Origin: Dipylidium caninum
Lineage: Eukaryota > Platyhelminthes > Cestoda > Cyclophyllidea > Dipylidiidae
DNA: 64,000 nt
Reading direction: 5' to 3'
NCBI GenBank assembly: GCA_017562135.1
Contig: QEYB01001162.1
Coordinates: forward strand, 62,001 to 126,000
Positions 1 through 12,900 of this stretch are shown piece after piece (within the stretch, counting starts at the first letter, position 1; each line of letters begins with the position of its first letter). Made by a program: the position numbers and the translations under genes. Below the pieces are notes generated by a model. That model did not search any database. It was not told where the DNA came from and saw only the letters and a list, made by a program, of their open reading frames with translations.

Positions 1-692
1 TTTACCACGTCCTCTTCGATCAAAACTCGGGGACGGAGATGGTTAGCCCGCCAACACCCCAACACCTGCGACCTCGAATCTGCAACTCAGCGGAGCAACT
101 TGTCCTCTGCAGGCTCCACACTCTGACTCGACTGTGCGTGTGCGGGTGCCTGCGTGGATTCGAGGACCGCGAAAATCCCGCTCTGGCGATAACTTGCGTC
201 GGTAGGGCGGTTCTCCGTGGCCACACCGCGAACGCACGCGATTGGCAGAGCATCAAAGCGTACCGCGCGTCAAGGTCACAATCAAAGGGAAAACGAGGGG
301 TTGGAGAGAGGATAAATCACCTCCAACTCCTTTCTCTTCGCATTTGTGGGCCGAGGAGGAGATGACGGAGATCGCGAGTTCCTCAATGCTCCGGTGCGTC
401 CTAGACAGGAGACACACGAGGTTGGGTCTCCCGAGGGCTGAACACCCTCCGGCCGAGGCTCGTCATTGAGGGGATCCGGTGACGGCTGAAGGCGACGCGG
501 TCGATACGCGGACTCGCGGCGGGCACCCGGGCTCCCCGGTCGCCACGCGGTGTCCCACCACGTGGAAGCCCCCTCCGGCAAAATGTCCCCACCCCGGGCG
601 GAAATCCTCTCGTGCGCACAGTGTTTCTGCCCCTTTCATGCCATCTCACCTCGCGCCGCCTTCACCGAGACCAGGAGAACGCAACAACTGTA
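1..692. other. 5' flank of the GNAT gene, no gene seen
   Basis: GC-rich sequence with only short overlapping open frames on both strands that show no recognisable domain. It presumably contains the promoter and 5' untranslated region of the acetyltransferase gene starting at 693. I could not place a TATA box or transcription start. The open frame of the downstream gene extends upstream to 612, but those extra residues do not look like a GNAT N-terminus. Confidence 0.5.
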
Positions 693-1931
693 ATGTTTAC
701 CATTCGTCCGTCTGAGGATGTAGACTGTGAAGACATTTACCAACAGTCGAAAGACCTCCTTAAGGAGCACGACAATCAGGGGGAGGACAGTAGGATGAGT
801 GCGGAGGAGTTTAGAGCCATCCACGCCGAGAGATTCGTCCACTTTCAGGTCCTCACCACGAGGACGGAGAAGGTGGCGTTGGTCGGGGTCGACAAATGGG
901 AGGAGAACGGTCAGAGTGGGACACCAAAGGAGTTGAAAAAGGAGGCGTCGAAGGAGCAGGTGGTGGGATACATCGCGTTTGCCGACGACTATGACCTGCA
1001 CTTCGGAGGGAAGGGTCTTCTGGTCGACCAGTTCTTTATTTGCGAGCGCTTCCGTGGAAAGGGTCTGGGCCGAAGTCTCCTCAACAGTGTCCGTGGTCAG
1101 GCAAGAAAGCGCTCTGCGAAGTACATTAAACTCTTCTACCAACAAACACCCGAAAGAGAGGCCATCTACTCCCACCTCGGTTTCACGAATGTCTCCGAGC
1201 CTCCGCCCTTCATCCGCTACTTCGAGGTGTACGGGCCCGACCAAATGCGCGAGCGACTCGACGTCGACGTGTACGAAGACTTCGAGTCGGCCGCTCAAAC
1301 TCTGCCCGTCCGACCCGGGATTGAAGTTATAGCCTACCAGCAGGCGCACGGTTCCCAGGATGGCTACGGGCGCCTCTACCTCCTCTTCAGCTTATCCACC
1401 GACGACGAATTTTCCACTGCCCCCTCGGCAGGCCTCGTCGTCCTCATCAAGCACTCGCGGCGCATTCACTCCCTGCCGGGTCTCTTCGAGGTCCACTCGC
1501 TCAAGCGCTTCCTCTCCCAACGAGGCATCTGCATCGACGACCCTCCGCTGGCTCTGTGGACGCAGATCTCGAGTATCTCCGGTGCGGCTCCCGCGGAGCA
1601 CAGCGGCGAGGCCGACGTGCTCATCTGCGCCTTCGTGGAGCGACCCACCGTCTGCTGTTGGCTGGGCCACCAACTAACGTTCAGCAACTTTGTCGGCAAC
1701 TTGGGCATGATCTCGGAGGACCTTTTGGTACAGCGGATTCAGGCCTGGTCGCCCCGGTGGGGGCCTCTGCTGGGCGTCAACTTTGAGGTGGCCGGAGACG
1801 AGACCCAGTTGCCGAGTGCAGGAAATAACGAGTTGGTGAGTCTCTTGAACTCCCTCGGAGTTCAAGACGACCCCAGTTGGAATTGCGCCATCATGTTCGA
1901 GAAGACTATTCATGAAAGCGACTCCGCCTAA
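693..1931 (+). CDS. GNAT-family N-acetyltransferase, SAT-like, with long C-terminal extension
   Basis: Single-exon gene of 412 codons. Residues about 1-170 form a GNAT acetyl-CoA-dependent acetyltransferase domain most like spermidine/spermine or thialysine N-acetyltransferases. It starts MFTIRP, has a core strand VGYIAFADDY (about 91-100), a strand LLVDQFFICERF (about 109-120), the acetyl-CoA pyrophosphate loop RGKGLG (about 121-126), and EAIYSHLGF (about 156-164) whose Tyr159 is placed like the catalytic Tyr of SAT enzymes. The start at 693 is preferred over the in-frame 612 because the domain begins there and the base at -3 is G. Known SAT enzymes are about 170 residues. The remaining roughly 240 residues are not recognised; they contain hydrophobic beta-like stretches (VLICAF, CAIMFE) but no clear transmembrane segment. 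The substrate (polyamine or another amine) is inferred from similarity and not proven. The stop is TAA. Confidence 0.85.
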   Translation: MFTIRPSEDVDCEDIYQQSKDLLKEHDNQGEDSRMSAEEFRAIHAERFVHFQVLTTRTEKVALVGVDKWEENGQSGTPKELKKEASKEQVVGYIAFADDYDLHFGGKGLLVDQFFICERFRGKGLGRSLLNSVRGQARKRSAKYIKLFYQQTPEREAIYSHLGFTNVSEPPPFIRYFEVYGPDQMRERLDVDVYEDFESAAQTLPVRPGIEVIAYQQAHGSQDGYGRLYLLFSLSTDDEFSTAPSAGLVVLIKHSRRIHSLPGLFEVHSLKRFLSQRGICIDDPPLALWTQISSISGAAPAEHSGEADVLICAFVERPTVCCWLGHQLTFSNFVGNLGMISEDLLVQRIQAWSPRWGPLLGVNFEVAGDETQLPSAGNNELVSLLNSLGVQDDPSWNCAIMFEKTIHESDSA

Positions 1932-4095
1932 CACTTTCTTATTTCCTTCCCACTCTTTTCCTTTCACGCTTTCGTTAGTGTCTGATTTAAGTTGCCTTAT
2001 AAATCGGTCGACTTGTCGCCTTTTGAGTGGCCGTTGCGTCAGTGGGCGGATCGACGGTGCTGCCCCGTCGCCGAAATGTCGGCTGCGTCCCGGGTCGTCA
2101 GGTGGTCTGATCGCATCGCAGAGGGGCGGGCGGCACAAGCCAGTCGTTGTCGGCGCCGGTGTCGGCGTCAGGACCTGTGCGTCTCGCGCGGACGCAACGG
2201 GGGCGTCGGCGGCGGTGGCGATGGGGCCCACTTTTCGCTCACGGACGGAAGGGCATGCGTGTATTCTGGCTTCAAACAGGCGAGAAGAGGCGTCTGTGGA
2301 CGCTGAAAATTGCTTGTCAGGTCTCCTCGCAACTAACTGCTTGCCTGCCAAAAGCGCGATTCCTGACTGTTTCTCGACTGACGACTCCACACCAGGGGGC
2401 GAGTAGGCTGCGTATCCTGCATGCTTCGAGCTGGTGACTCCACACAACGTCTGCCCGATCCATCGAACTCGACAGATCTGATGGAATGGCAAACAAGGAG
2501 GCTGGAGAAGACGTTTCAAGCAGTGCCTCGCCGCGCGGAACGGGGTGGCATGAGCCTGACGGTCGTTTCGTCCTCCCACGAATGGAGGCAACTTGCACCG
2601 CCGAGATGAACCACGGCGGCCTGGGAGCCGTCGCCTCTCGCAACGCCTCTTGGACGCAACTCGCGGCCGACTACGTCGTCCACTGCTCTCCCTTTTGGGA
2701 CTTCGTGTCGAGCAGGCGGTGTTTGAAGTGTCTCGGCACTGCACTCGGCCTAGGAATTCCTATTTCTCCAACCTCGGCGAGTCCGCTTGACTCTGCCACG
2801 GAACTGGCTGGTTGTGCAATGCGGAGCCACAAGATGGCGGACAAATTGTAGAGGCGGCTTTTCTTGGAACGTCTCTCCCTTCTGCTATCGCGGAGCAAAA
2901 ATATTCCCCACGAAAGTTAATCCCGCCAGTCAATTCGTCCTCGGGAAAAAGAACCCTTCGACTTCGTTTGGTGGGAGACTTTGCCTTCCTCTTCCCCGCG
3001 GACGTCTCAGTAATTCAGCAGTGGCCAAAAACGGTCAAGAGCTGTTCAGAGTAGACCGTGGACACGTTGGCCAAATACTCCGCAAATTAAAAGGCCTCTC
3101 TGACTGTCGAATGCGTCAGTAATGACTGTCAGTGAAAAAAGACGAAAATCTGACCGTTTCACAAGTGTGGCTTAGGTGGCGAGGCCTCCTCTGTCCTCCA
3201 AATATAGAAATCTGCCGCGGAAGGCAATCTGCCGGCTCCTGTTCAAAGTGCGCGGCTTCCACCAAGCGTCGGGCGTTCGGAGACACCTCGTCCTGTCGGA
3301 AGAGGGGGTTTATCGCGGCCCCCGTCCTGTCGTCTGTCAGGCGGGGCGGGGCGGCGCGGCGCGGGGCTCGCCTGCGACGACTGTCACGAAAGCACTCAAG
3401 TTAATTAAAATATGTCACAGGGTGGAAGGGGAGGGGAGGCCGGACTGGCAGCAGACCACCAAAGACTAACAATTTCCGGTGAAGTTCGGATAAATTCGCC
3501 TCACGAACCCGTCCAAGAGGCACAAAAATGACGGTGAAAGGAAGTGACTGAAGTGTATCTGTCGCGGAACTGTGCCGAAGACCATTCGCGCCCACGTCAC
3601 GTCTTGTCAACGCTGAACCGGTTTTTCTTTACACTCTCCAGTCTACTCCAAGGCTGTCGGATCGGCCGCCATTCCGCGGGGAAGACCTCGTTCAAGTTGC
3701 CGAGAGCACAACAGTCACTAAGGCGTTTGGAGGCTTTGCGAATGTTGTAAGTCAAAACTGGCTTTGGAGGGATGTTTCGACGAGGTGCTGTGTGCTGCTC
3801 CGCGTTGACATGAGGGTAGCAAGCCAGGAATGGACGCAGAGAAGCGCAGGCCATAAATGAATGAGTCCCCGGGGGCTTCGCTGCGTCCGCTCGCTCCCCA
3901 CCCTCGTCCGACTGTCAAAGTCACTTAGCCAGACCACCACATGAGTTGATACTCTCGCGTTAACACGAGGCTGAGGAGTAGCGGATACGTTTTCCCCTCG
4001 GATCCACGAAGGTGTATACTCGAAAAAGAGAAAGAACGCGAAGTGGAAGGGTCCTTGATCCGCCAAGCAGCCGAGGAGAGAAGGGCTTTCTTGGC
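1932..4095. other. Intergenic region between the GNAT gene and IR1, no gene seen
   Basis: Moderately GC-rich single-copy-looking DNA. Open frames on both strands are short and without recognisable domains. I saw no canonical AATAAA soon after the GNAT stop, so the polyadenylation site is not placed. The region ends at the outer boundary of the left arm of the large inverted repeat, near 4096. Confidence 0.45.
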
Positions 4096-5455
4096 GTACT
4101 GCGAATCTGCACGTTGTACCCGCGGACGCCGACAGGCCTCGCCACGATGCGCGCCTCTCTGCTCCCACACACCCTCCGCCCCGATGGTTTTGTCGTCACT
4201 CGCAACAGCCTACCTGAGCGGACGGGTCGAGGGTCAGTTTCAGGCTGCACCGACAGCCAGCAACACAAACTGCCGCCATTCCAGTCGCGACGGGTCGTGA
4301 GGTGTCGCTTCCATCCGCCTTCACTCTGAATTATCGTGTCTGTCCGTGAGGGAGGGGCGTTAGGCGACGTGGGGCAGAGACTACACTGAGTCCCCGGCGC
4401 CCGAATTCCCACCAGCAGTCACTTGTCCAACTCTCCGCCGTGCTTTGATCGGCGGACGAGGTGTCCACCCATCCGGTGCCAACGCGTGATGGACCCGAAG
4501 AGGTGGACGAGGACGAGGAGACGACGGGGGAGGAGAGGGAGGAGAAGGAGGGGGAGACGAGACGAGACGAGACGAGATCCACCAAATTTGAAGCCGGCGC
4601 ATCCTCTTGACTCGCACCCAGAAGGATGACCGGAGGCCCAACGAAACGGGCACATCAAATTGAACTAAACGAGCCTTGTGGGAAGATCACCGACTGCGGC
4701 TGCCTCTGCGGCTGCAGGAGAAGCCTCATTTGTTGCCGACTTCCACGAAGCCGGCCCGTCTGCCTCCGTCATTGTGGCCGCGGAGAGGCGTCGGCCACAG
4801 AGGATGCGAGCATTCGGGGCTGACGCGGCCCAACACACCCTTCGGCGTGGGAGGACGCGCCGCGATGGCCTCGCGAGGGCGCGCGACGGCAGGTGGTGCC
4901 AAGCGCCGCGTCGGGCGGGGCAGCAACACACTCGCGGCGTCTTCCATCCACTTTGATGAGGGCCACGTCTGCTCCCATCGAAGCGGACCTCGAAGCGCGC
5001 AAGAAAGCTAAACGAAATGGCACCAGACAGGACAAATCAGCCAAACCACCGAATTCGCCCAGCAGAAAGGCAGTGGATGCTGCAATCCGACGGAGCAGTC
5101 GCCGCTCTCTCGGCGCGTGTGCGTTGCAGCAGGAAGAACGGCAGACAACGTGGGGCCAGTGGCGTGGTGGCTGCGAGGCGGAAGGAAGCAAAACCGGAAC
5201 GCGGGGGGAGGTGGGGGCTGCGGAGGGGTGTGGGGGTGTGTGTGGGGCAAGGAATGACCCCGGGGCGGAACCTCCTGTCTGCCACGCCAATGGGCTGCAG
5301 AAAATCACATCGCCGCACCTGCGCGACTTCTCACCAAGTGGATGAGCATCGACTCGCTGCTTCCCCTTGTCTTCGCCTCTTGCATCCCCGCGAAAAAAAT
5401 GCCTTTCGACAAGTTAGACGAATTGGAGAGCAGGTTAAGGCGCTCCCACCTTCCC

Positions 5456-5503
5456 TGCACCCGCACCCGCACCCGCACCCGCACCCGCACCCGCACCCGC
5501 ACC
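5456..5503. repeat. (CCGCAC)n microsatellite
   Basis: About seven copies of a 6-bp unit inside the IR1 left arm, followed by CTCCTCC-type repeats to about 5572. The matching place in the right arm (about 29.9 kb) carries a GGAGGAGC-type repeat with no CCGCAC expansion. Confidence 0.9.
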
Positions 5504-6856
5504 TGAGCTGCGCCTGCTCCCCCTGCTCCTCCCCCTCCTCCTCCTCCGCCTCCGCTTCCGCCTCCTCCTCCTGGACTCCCAGTCGGCGGGAGAGGGCGAT
5601 TCGTCGACCGACTGGTGCAGCCACACAGAGGATTTGCCCAGAGTGGAGGGGCAGAGTGGCTGCACCACTTCGACTGTGTTAGCCAAACTCGGAGGACACA
5701 TCGGTTGCTGCACACGAAAAAGTGAAGCCTCGAGAGGAAGGCGGATGTCTGAGAAAGAACTTTATTAGCCGGCGGAACCCTCCCACCGCCTGGCCAACCA
5801 CCTGTTACCCCCGTGGCAGGCAGAAGTGCCTGCAAGTAGAGGCGGTTTGGCCAGCATTCCCCTCCTCCCCTCGCCACCCGCTTCGGTGGACAGCGTGGAG
5901 ACCTCCACGCGCCTCGTGATGAGACCGACGTAACGCTGCTCTCCCCTTTCCCCGACGAAGCAGCTACGCCAACGACGCCCCCCTCGTCTGCGACTCCGGC
6001 CTCCACGCGGACGCCGCGCGCTCCTCTCAGTGGACATCCTCGTGGCCAGCGGCCAACGCCGACCCGCCTCTCCCTCCTCCCCCCGTCGGCGGCCAACTCG
6101 CGGTTCGTCCCTTCGCACTTCCCCATGTGCCTTTCTGCCTGTCTGCCTGTCTGTCTGCCATCCTGCCTGTCCGCGGTGCTGCCACGACTGGCGGCCTCCT
6201 CCTCCCAAGTGTCCCCATGGAAGCCACCTGCGGGTCTGTTTACACGAGTGCTGAGAGGCTGGCCTAGAAAGGCTTCGAAAGGCTCCTTCGATTGCGTTAG
6301 GCCTCTCTTCCAACCAGCTTTGTGGGGAATTTCGAGTTGCCAAAAGTCAGCCGACTCTACGAAATCTCTGAAGCACGTCGTTGGACAATTGACGTGACGA
6401 AATTCCGTCGTGCCTCATCGCATTGAGACGAGACGAGGCGTAGCGCAGCGACACCCTCCGAGAACTCACTCGACTCGACTCGGCGCCGCCTCCGTGCTCG
6501 CTGAGCACCTGCATCGCGGCGGCGGCGGAAAATCCTCCTCCCTCGCATCGCGAACAGGCGGAACGCCGGTCTGGTCGGGAAGGCGTCCCCAAAATGCCTT
6601 TTACACTCGAAACGAGCGATTCCTTAGCCTCCTCCTTCACCTTGATGGCGCCCAACGGTGAATAAACACTCTTTCAGGTCACTTTAATGCCAGGCGGTCT
6701 CCAACTCAAAGAGCCAGAGCCCTGCATTTCAGACCTCCCTGTACTTTTCCTCTGCTATTTGCCCATTTGAGGATAAAGTGGGAGTTAACTGGTCAGTCTT
6801 TGGTCAGCGCTCGACTCGAGGCAAGTAAATAAATCCACGGAGAAATGAGAGGAGAA

Positions 6857-6902
6857 CGAGGAGGAGGAGGAGGAGGAGGAGGAGGAGAAGGAGGAGGAGG
6901 AG
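6857..6902. repeat. (GGA)n microsatellite
   Basis: Near-perfect GGA trinucleotide run in the IR1 left arm. The counterpart at about 28557-28620 on the right arm is a longer interrupted CCTCCTCGC-type array on the complementary strand. Confidence 0.9.
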
Positions 6903-7078
6903 GGGAGATTGCGCGACCCACAGAGGGATGAGAAACGGGCGTTGAGGTGGCCAACGCGGATTTGGTGGCGGCGATACAATCTTTACTTGTGGGGGCGCGT
7001 GACTGAGTGGCGTTGGGCCTCAACTGCGCACACCGAAGCGGGTGGACGAGGCACCGTCTCCCGACGACCTTGGCAGGG

Positions 7079-7120
7079 AGTGGAGGGGGCGGAGGGGGCG
7101 GAGGGGGCGGAGGGGGCGGA
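7079..7120. repeat. (GGAGGGGGC)n minisatellite
   Basis: Four to five tandem copies of a 9-bp G-rich unit. Four G-runs are close together, so G-quadruplex formation is possible. No matching array is seen at the corresponding place in the right arm. Confidence 0.85.
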
Positions 7121-7646
7121 GAAGCGTGGGACGGGAGATCGCAGGACCGAAACCATCTCGTCCACTTCACAGCTTCGCAACGCCCCGCAACGCCCTGCAC
7201 CGCCCCGCAAACGCCCTGCACCGCCTCGCTCGCCTTGCACAGCCAACGCCTCGGCGCCTGTCGCACGCCGCTGGTCGCCCGTCGCTCGTCGCCACCACGA
7301 CCGCTTAGGGTTGAAGGCCACCACCCTTCCGACTGCCGCCCACCTCGAATCACTTCACGTGGCGAGCGAAAGCCTCATTCCTCCCCTCCCTCCCTCCCTT
7401 CCTTCCTCTCTTCCTTCCACGCCTCCCAACGCCTCTGCCAACGCGTCCCCTCCAAGCCGCCTCGCTTTGCCTCCAACAATTGGCCAGCGTCGGAGGAAAC
7501 TTCGAGGCCGCAGGCCTGTGGAGCCGAGGTTTCACGCGTCCACCACTCGCTCCAATGTGACAGCCCAGGAAATGCACCCTTCAGCGGCAGTTGGGCGCAA
7601 ACGGGGCAAGAAGCGAATGCCCGACAGTCGTGAAGACTTCGTCTGA

Positions 7647-7690
7647 CCACAAGCACAAGCACAAGCACAAGCACAAGCACAAGCACAACC
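7647..7690. repeat. (CACAAG)n microsatellite
   Basis: About seven copies of a hexanucleotide in the IR1 left arm. It is followed at about 7841-7881 by a separate (GACGCC)n array. Neither is visibly expanded on the right arm. Confidence 0.9.
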
Positions 7691-8957
7691 TCAATCGTCA
7701 ACGCAAGCGGCGATTTGAGCGGACTCCACACGCCGAAAGTGATGCTTCCACGCGAGTTGCGGCAACCTCGGCTGTTGTCCCACGTCACGGCTGTCGGTGA
7801 CGCAAAACGCGTCTGACACGGTTGCCCCTTCGACACACACCGACGCCGACGCTTACGCCGACGCCGACGCCGACGCCGACGTCGTCTGCGCCGTCGTCTG
7901 CCATCGTGCGAGGCACACGACGCCGACTGACAAGGGCCTTGTCCATCGCCACGAGGAAGACTGGTGGACGGGCGTGAACGGAGTGAAGAAGTCTTCGGCT
8001 GCTTGGCCGAGTCGCGTCTCCCAGTGGGCAGCCGAGGGTCCCTTCGGCCTCACGCTCACGTCCCCGCAGTCGCCCGAGAAGAAGATGCTTCTGCAGGCCA
8101 GTGGAGCTTCTGTGCCACCGTCGGAGTGCACCACCGAGCGCCGAACTCGGGCAGACGGGCGCCCACTCAGACCGACGGGCGAGTTTCCTCCGCACTGTCA
8201 CCCTCAGGTGTCTTCTTTCTCTCCTTTCAGCACGAGCGCTTCGACGCAGCCGCGAAATCCTTGATGATATTCACTTGCCGGTTGAAGCAGGAGTTCCCGC
8301 GCCCCCACGGAAGTGGAAAGGAAGAATCCGCCGCGTAAGTCGAGACATTCGCTTCTGGCGCAATCGCCACCCACCAACTGCCTCTCCCGAAATTCCTTTG
8401 CTCACTGACGCGCCGACGGTGTGCGCATTCGTCGCGGTGTGGTTTCGTGGTCCCCGAAACTCCTCCACCTCCCATGGTCAGCGAAAAGGCGACTCTCCAC
8501 CATGTGGCGTCGGTTTCGGTGCCTCTGCCGATGTACGCGTGAGCGCCTAAAGGGAATTCGGCGGTTGCATCTCTTGTTCACCTCCAACGCGCGTCTGTGG
8601 AGAGTCAAGTCTTCCTCACTCCTCCACCGCACCAGCAAATACTTTCTCCGCCTCCTCTGTCCACCGAGAGGAGGTGGAGGAGGTGGAGGAGGAGGCGGAG
8701 AACGTGCAGTGGTTCGCGACGGTCTCGGCGAGGGTGGTGGAGGTGAAAAGTCGGCGAGGCCATTTGCCCTCGTCTCCTCCGCCGAGACACAACACACCAC
8801 ACCACACCACGCCTCGCCAAGCCGCTTAACCCCCCGACTTCACCGCGTCTGGTGGCGCAGCGAAGACGCTCCGCGCACCAGACAAACGACACGAGGCTGA
8901 AATTAAAGGACCGTAAAGACCACCGTTGCTGCTCTCCTCTCCTCTCCTCTTCTCACC

Positions 8958-9041
8958 CCGCCTCCCCGCCTCCCCGCCTCCCCGCCTCCCCGCCTCCCCG
9001 CCTCCCCGCCTCCCGCCTCCCCGCCTCCCCGCCTCCCTCCT
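8958..9041. repeat. (CGCCTCCC)n array
   Basis: About ten copies of an 8-bp pyrimidine-rich unit. It is followed by a (TG)n/(TGTGCG)n array at about 9107-9171. The right arm counterpart (27314-27530) has an (AC)n run and AG-rich sequence. Confidence 0.9.
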
Positions 9042-9863
9042 GTCCTCCAACTTCTCTTGTGTTTACGTGTCTTTGTCAGTGTGTTTGTGTGCACGTGTAC
9101 GCGTACGTGTGTGCGTGTGTGTGTGTGTGTGTGTGCGTGTGCGTGTGCGTGTGCGTGTGCGTGTGCGTGTAGCACATCAAACTCGACGGCACCTTTGAAC
9201 TCCGCAACTAACTTTGCCACAGTAAAAGTGCGCTTTATTATTGTTGGTGTTGTTGTTGGCGTTCGACTTTTCCGCCTTCACGTCGTCCCCACGTCGCCCC
9301 CACGTCGCCTCAGCCTCCTCCTACTCCTGCGCCTCCTTCCCGCCTCCTTCCCGCCTCCTTCCCCGCCTCCCTCAGCCTCCACGTCGCCTCCTTCCCCGCC
9401 TCCCCTCAGCCTCCACGTCGCCTCCTTCCCCGCCTCCTTCCCCGCCTCCGCCTTCTCCACTTAAATTGGGCGTTTCTCGAGATGCGGTTTTATGGGGCGA
9501 GGATGAAGCGCTACGCCTTCTCCTTCACTTCTGTGTTGAGATGTTGGGAGTTAAGAAGAGGGCGAGCCACCTCGAGTAGGTCCACAACGATAGAGACGGA
9601 GAGAGCGAAAGAGCGCAGTTGGCACTGAAATAGGTCGAACGCAGTCCTCTCGTCTTCCTCCTCCGTGCAACACCTCGACCGCTCCACGCAACGGTCTCTT
9701 CGTCTTCACCGAACGGTGCGAGGCAGCCGACAGGCCTCCACCCAAGAGGGCGCCCGAACACACGCACACCGGCGGGTTGGGAGTCGACGGCCTCATCGGA
9801 GGCGAGACAGTGCGTGGCTGGAGTGGCGGCAGGGTTGGGAGGACGAGGGGACTCTGCAGAAGG

Positions 9864-9957
9864 GTGCCGTGCCGTGCCGTGCCGTGCCGCGCCGTGCCGT
9901 GCCGTGTCATGTCATGACAGGTCAGACCAGGTCAGGCCAGGCCAGGCCAGGCCAGGC
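9864..9957. repeat. (GCCGT)n then (CAGGC)n arrays
   Basis: Two adjacent pentanucleotide arrays in the IR1 left arm. The right-arm counterpart near 26660-26706 is a (TGGCC/TGGCA)n array, so a related repeat was present in both arms but diverged. Confidence 0.85.
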
Positions 9958-12900
9958 CATGCTACACGGAGGCCAACATGCCCCCGAGACACCAGACTCC
10001 CTTGGCCAGTTGAAGGCCCCGCATCGAGGCGACGCGGTCTGCTTCTCCCACTCTCCACTCTCACCCCAGCCGCCCCCCATCCATCCCCCCAAAAAAACGG
10101 TGGGGGAGTGGCAGAGAAAGAGGAAGTGTGTGTGTGTGTGAGTGAGTGAGAAAAGCCACAATCTGCCTCTCCTCATCACCACCACCACCACCACCACCGC
10201 CGCCGCCGCCGCCTCTAGCCCCTCCACCCTCCGTGCCACAGGTTGCGGTGGTGTTTTGTCCTCGGTGGAGAAGGATTTCGGTGGCACTCCGTCTGCCGCG
10301 AGTGGTTAGTGCATTGCGGTTCGCCGTCCGTCCAGCGCCTTCGTGGACGAGGGATGGCGCCGAGGACAACTGAGAAGTCGTACGAGTGCCCAGTCTGTCA
10401 GGGGCCGAGAAGAATCCACGGGTCTGCTGTACCCGTGCTTCTGCGCCTCCATTCCGAATGACGCTTCACTCGTTCCCAAACTCATAAAAACATGTGACTG
10501 CGTCAAACGAAAGAATCTCCTCCGCTCCCCTCCGCTCCGCTCCCCCGCTCCGCTCCGCTCCGCTCCCTCCGCTCCCCTCCCCACAACCTGTCCGCGTGGC
10601 CAAGTCGACTAGAGGGACGACGCTGTCCGAGGGGATGTGCTTCTGTGTCACTCGGTCAGATGGACGGGGACAGTTGCTGGCCACGCTCGGACGTATGCGG
10701 ACAATCGGGAGTGGCAGATTCTCTCCGCCTACGTCTCCGTCTCCGTCTCCACCTCCACCTCCACCTCCACGCCTTCATTCAACGAGAAGGTCGACCACAC
10801 TTGCCAACTCCCGCTCCACCGACTGCCTTCCCTGCCTCCCCTCCCCTCACCCCCCCCCCCTCCACTCCCATCCACTCGCCACGTCCCTCTCGCCTGAGCG
10901 GACAATCACTCTCTCCGAGGGTCACTCGACCACGCTGATGGGCAACTTGTCACTTGTTTCACCTCCACCGGTCACGCACCACCTCCCTCCCCGACGCGTG
11001 GCGAGGCCGTCAACCTCCTGCTGGTGCGCATCGCCACAAGAGGCGCCTCTCGCGGGTGGTGCAGTCGCCATGCCTGACCGAAGGCGTCACGAAGGCGTCA
11101 CGAAGGTGCCACGAAGGTGCCACGAAGGCGTCAGCCTGAGCTTGGCCCATCTGCGGCAGCTCTTCTGACCTGCTGAGACCTCACCAGAGCCCACTCGATG
11201 CAGTAATGGTCGACGCGCTACAGTCACCCACCTACTGATGCAGACGTGGGAGTACAACTTCCTCGTTTACCGCTTCCTCCCAACGCTGTTACCCCCCCTC
11301 CCCCACCCCCCCACACTTCGTGAAGGCGGTGCCTGTCACTCGGTGCGCATTCCCACTGCTGCGAGCGGTGAACTGGACAGAAGACGTGGCTGCACACGAG
11401 CGAAGACGCCCCGAGGAGCGCTGAGGTTGGGCGCCACTGCCCCCGCGATGGTGGCTCACGAAGCCACCTCCCCGTTCCCCGCCCCCTTCTCCGCCCCGTT
11501 CTCCGGCCCCACCACCACCACTACCACCACCATCACCACGCACTTCACGCCACCACCGGGGCGATGTTGAGCGAGCCACGCACCCTCCGAGAGCGCGTCA
11601 AATGTCCTGGCAGTCGGAGGAGGGACGACGAGATGGAGCCGCCTGACTGTCACTGGCACGAGTTCTGCGTGCGTTGAGCGCTCGCGCAACTGTGCTTCGC
11701 CGCACCCCCCCCCCCCCCGGCGTGTGCTGCCCCGACAGCCCGCCGGACGCACCGCGTGTCAAGGCGACATCGCGTTTGACAGTCAGTTTGTGTGCCTGTC
11801 ACTCGTCTCACGCCTCCCTCGGTGGGCCTCTGGACCCTCGAAAAGGGTCTCGTGTGCACCTCTCGCCTGCGGAACGCGTCGCCTCGGTTGTGCCAACTGA
11901 AGCTGGTATTTGAGGGAAATGGTCTGCGCGGCCACACGCTACTTAGTTCGAGGGCTCTACGAGTGTCTCAAAAGGTCATTTGACGGTGACAATCAACACT
12001 TCGTCCGTCACCCTCGCCTTCCACGCCTTCCACGCCTTCCACGCCTCCTCGCTTGCCCACGTGCGGCCGAGGTGGTCGTCGCCTCGAGCAGTCGTCCGCA
12101 TGAAGTTCGCTCGTCTCCCCCAACACCACTCTCGGCACGCTCGCCTCAGACCACGACGCGGAGGCAGCACTCGAGACGGTGGCACTCAGTGGTGGGATTT
12201 CGCACCAAAAGACGTCTTACGCAGACACCTCCACAGGTGGGTTAGCAGACCCTCCGTGAAGGCTTACCGAGCACTGAAACACGCCTTTGGCTCCCCCCAC
12301 CCCTCCCCCCCCGTGGGTGCGAGGGGACGACAGAGCATCGGTGGGAAGGCGGCTTTGGTGAGGCAAATCATCCGCGGGGCATTTGTTCTCCCAACGCCAA
12401 GGGCGACTGCCTCATTTGGGGTGCTTCACTCGCCGCTCTGCCCAAAGGGCTGGGCAGGCGAGGAATTTGAAGTGCAAAGCTCAAAGTGCTCTCACTTCGA
12501 ACTCAGAACACACATTGTTTTGTTTCCTCCTTGCGGACATGGCAGTGGTGAATGCTCCCCCCGATCCCCCCCAGCCCCCCCGGCCCCCCGGCCCCCCCCG
12601 CCCCAGCTGCCAATGGAAAGTTGTCGGAGTCACGTTAGTTCTTCTGTAGCACGAAGTCGCATCTCCGCCCAAGGTGGCCGCCAACTTGCCATTTCCGCAA
12701 ATGTGCCTCCTCGACTCAGTGTGGCTGGAGTTTTGACGCCCTCGGGTGTATTGACTTGTCACACTGTCACCCGGTGTAGTCGTGGAGGCTGCCAGCGCCT
12801 ATGGCGCGAGGTCCGCCAGCGTCTCACGTCCGCTTGCTTTTCCTCCCTCCCTCCCTCCAGATAGCCCCACCATCCTCACAGACGCAGACGACACAAGCCA

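Noticed and set aside
636..1349. Long minus-strand open frame opposite the acetyltransferase
   Set aside because: It is an antisense shadow of the GNAT coding sequence with Leu/Val/Arg-rich content and no domain.
5017..9600. Many open frames of 100-280 codons in the IR1 arms
   Set aside because: They are driven by GC richness and microsatellites (His-Pro, Arg-Gly, Lys-His, Ser-Pro runs), overlap on both strands, and are not preserved between the two arms.
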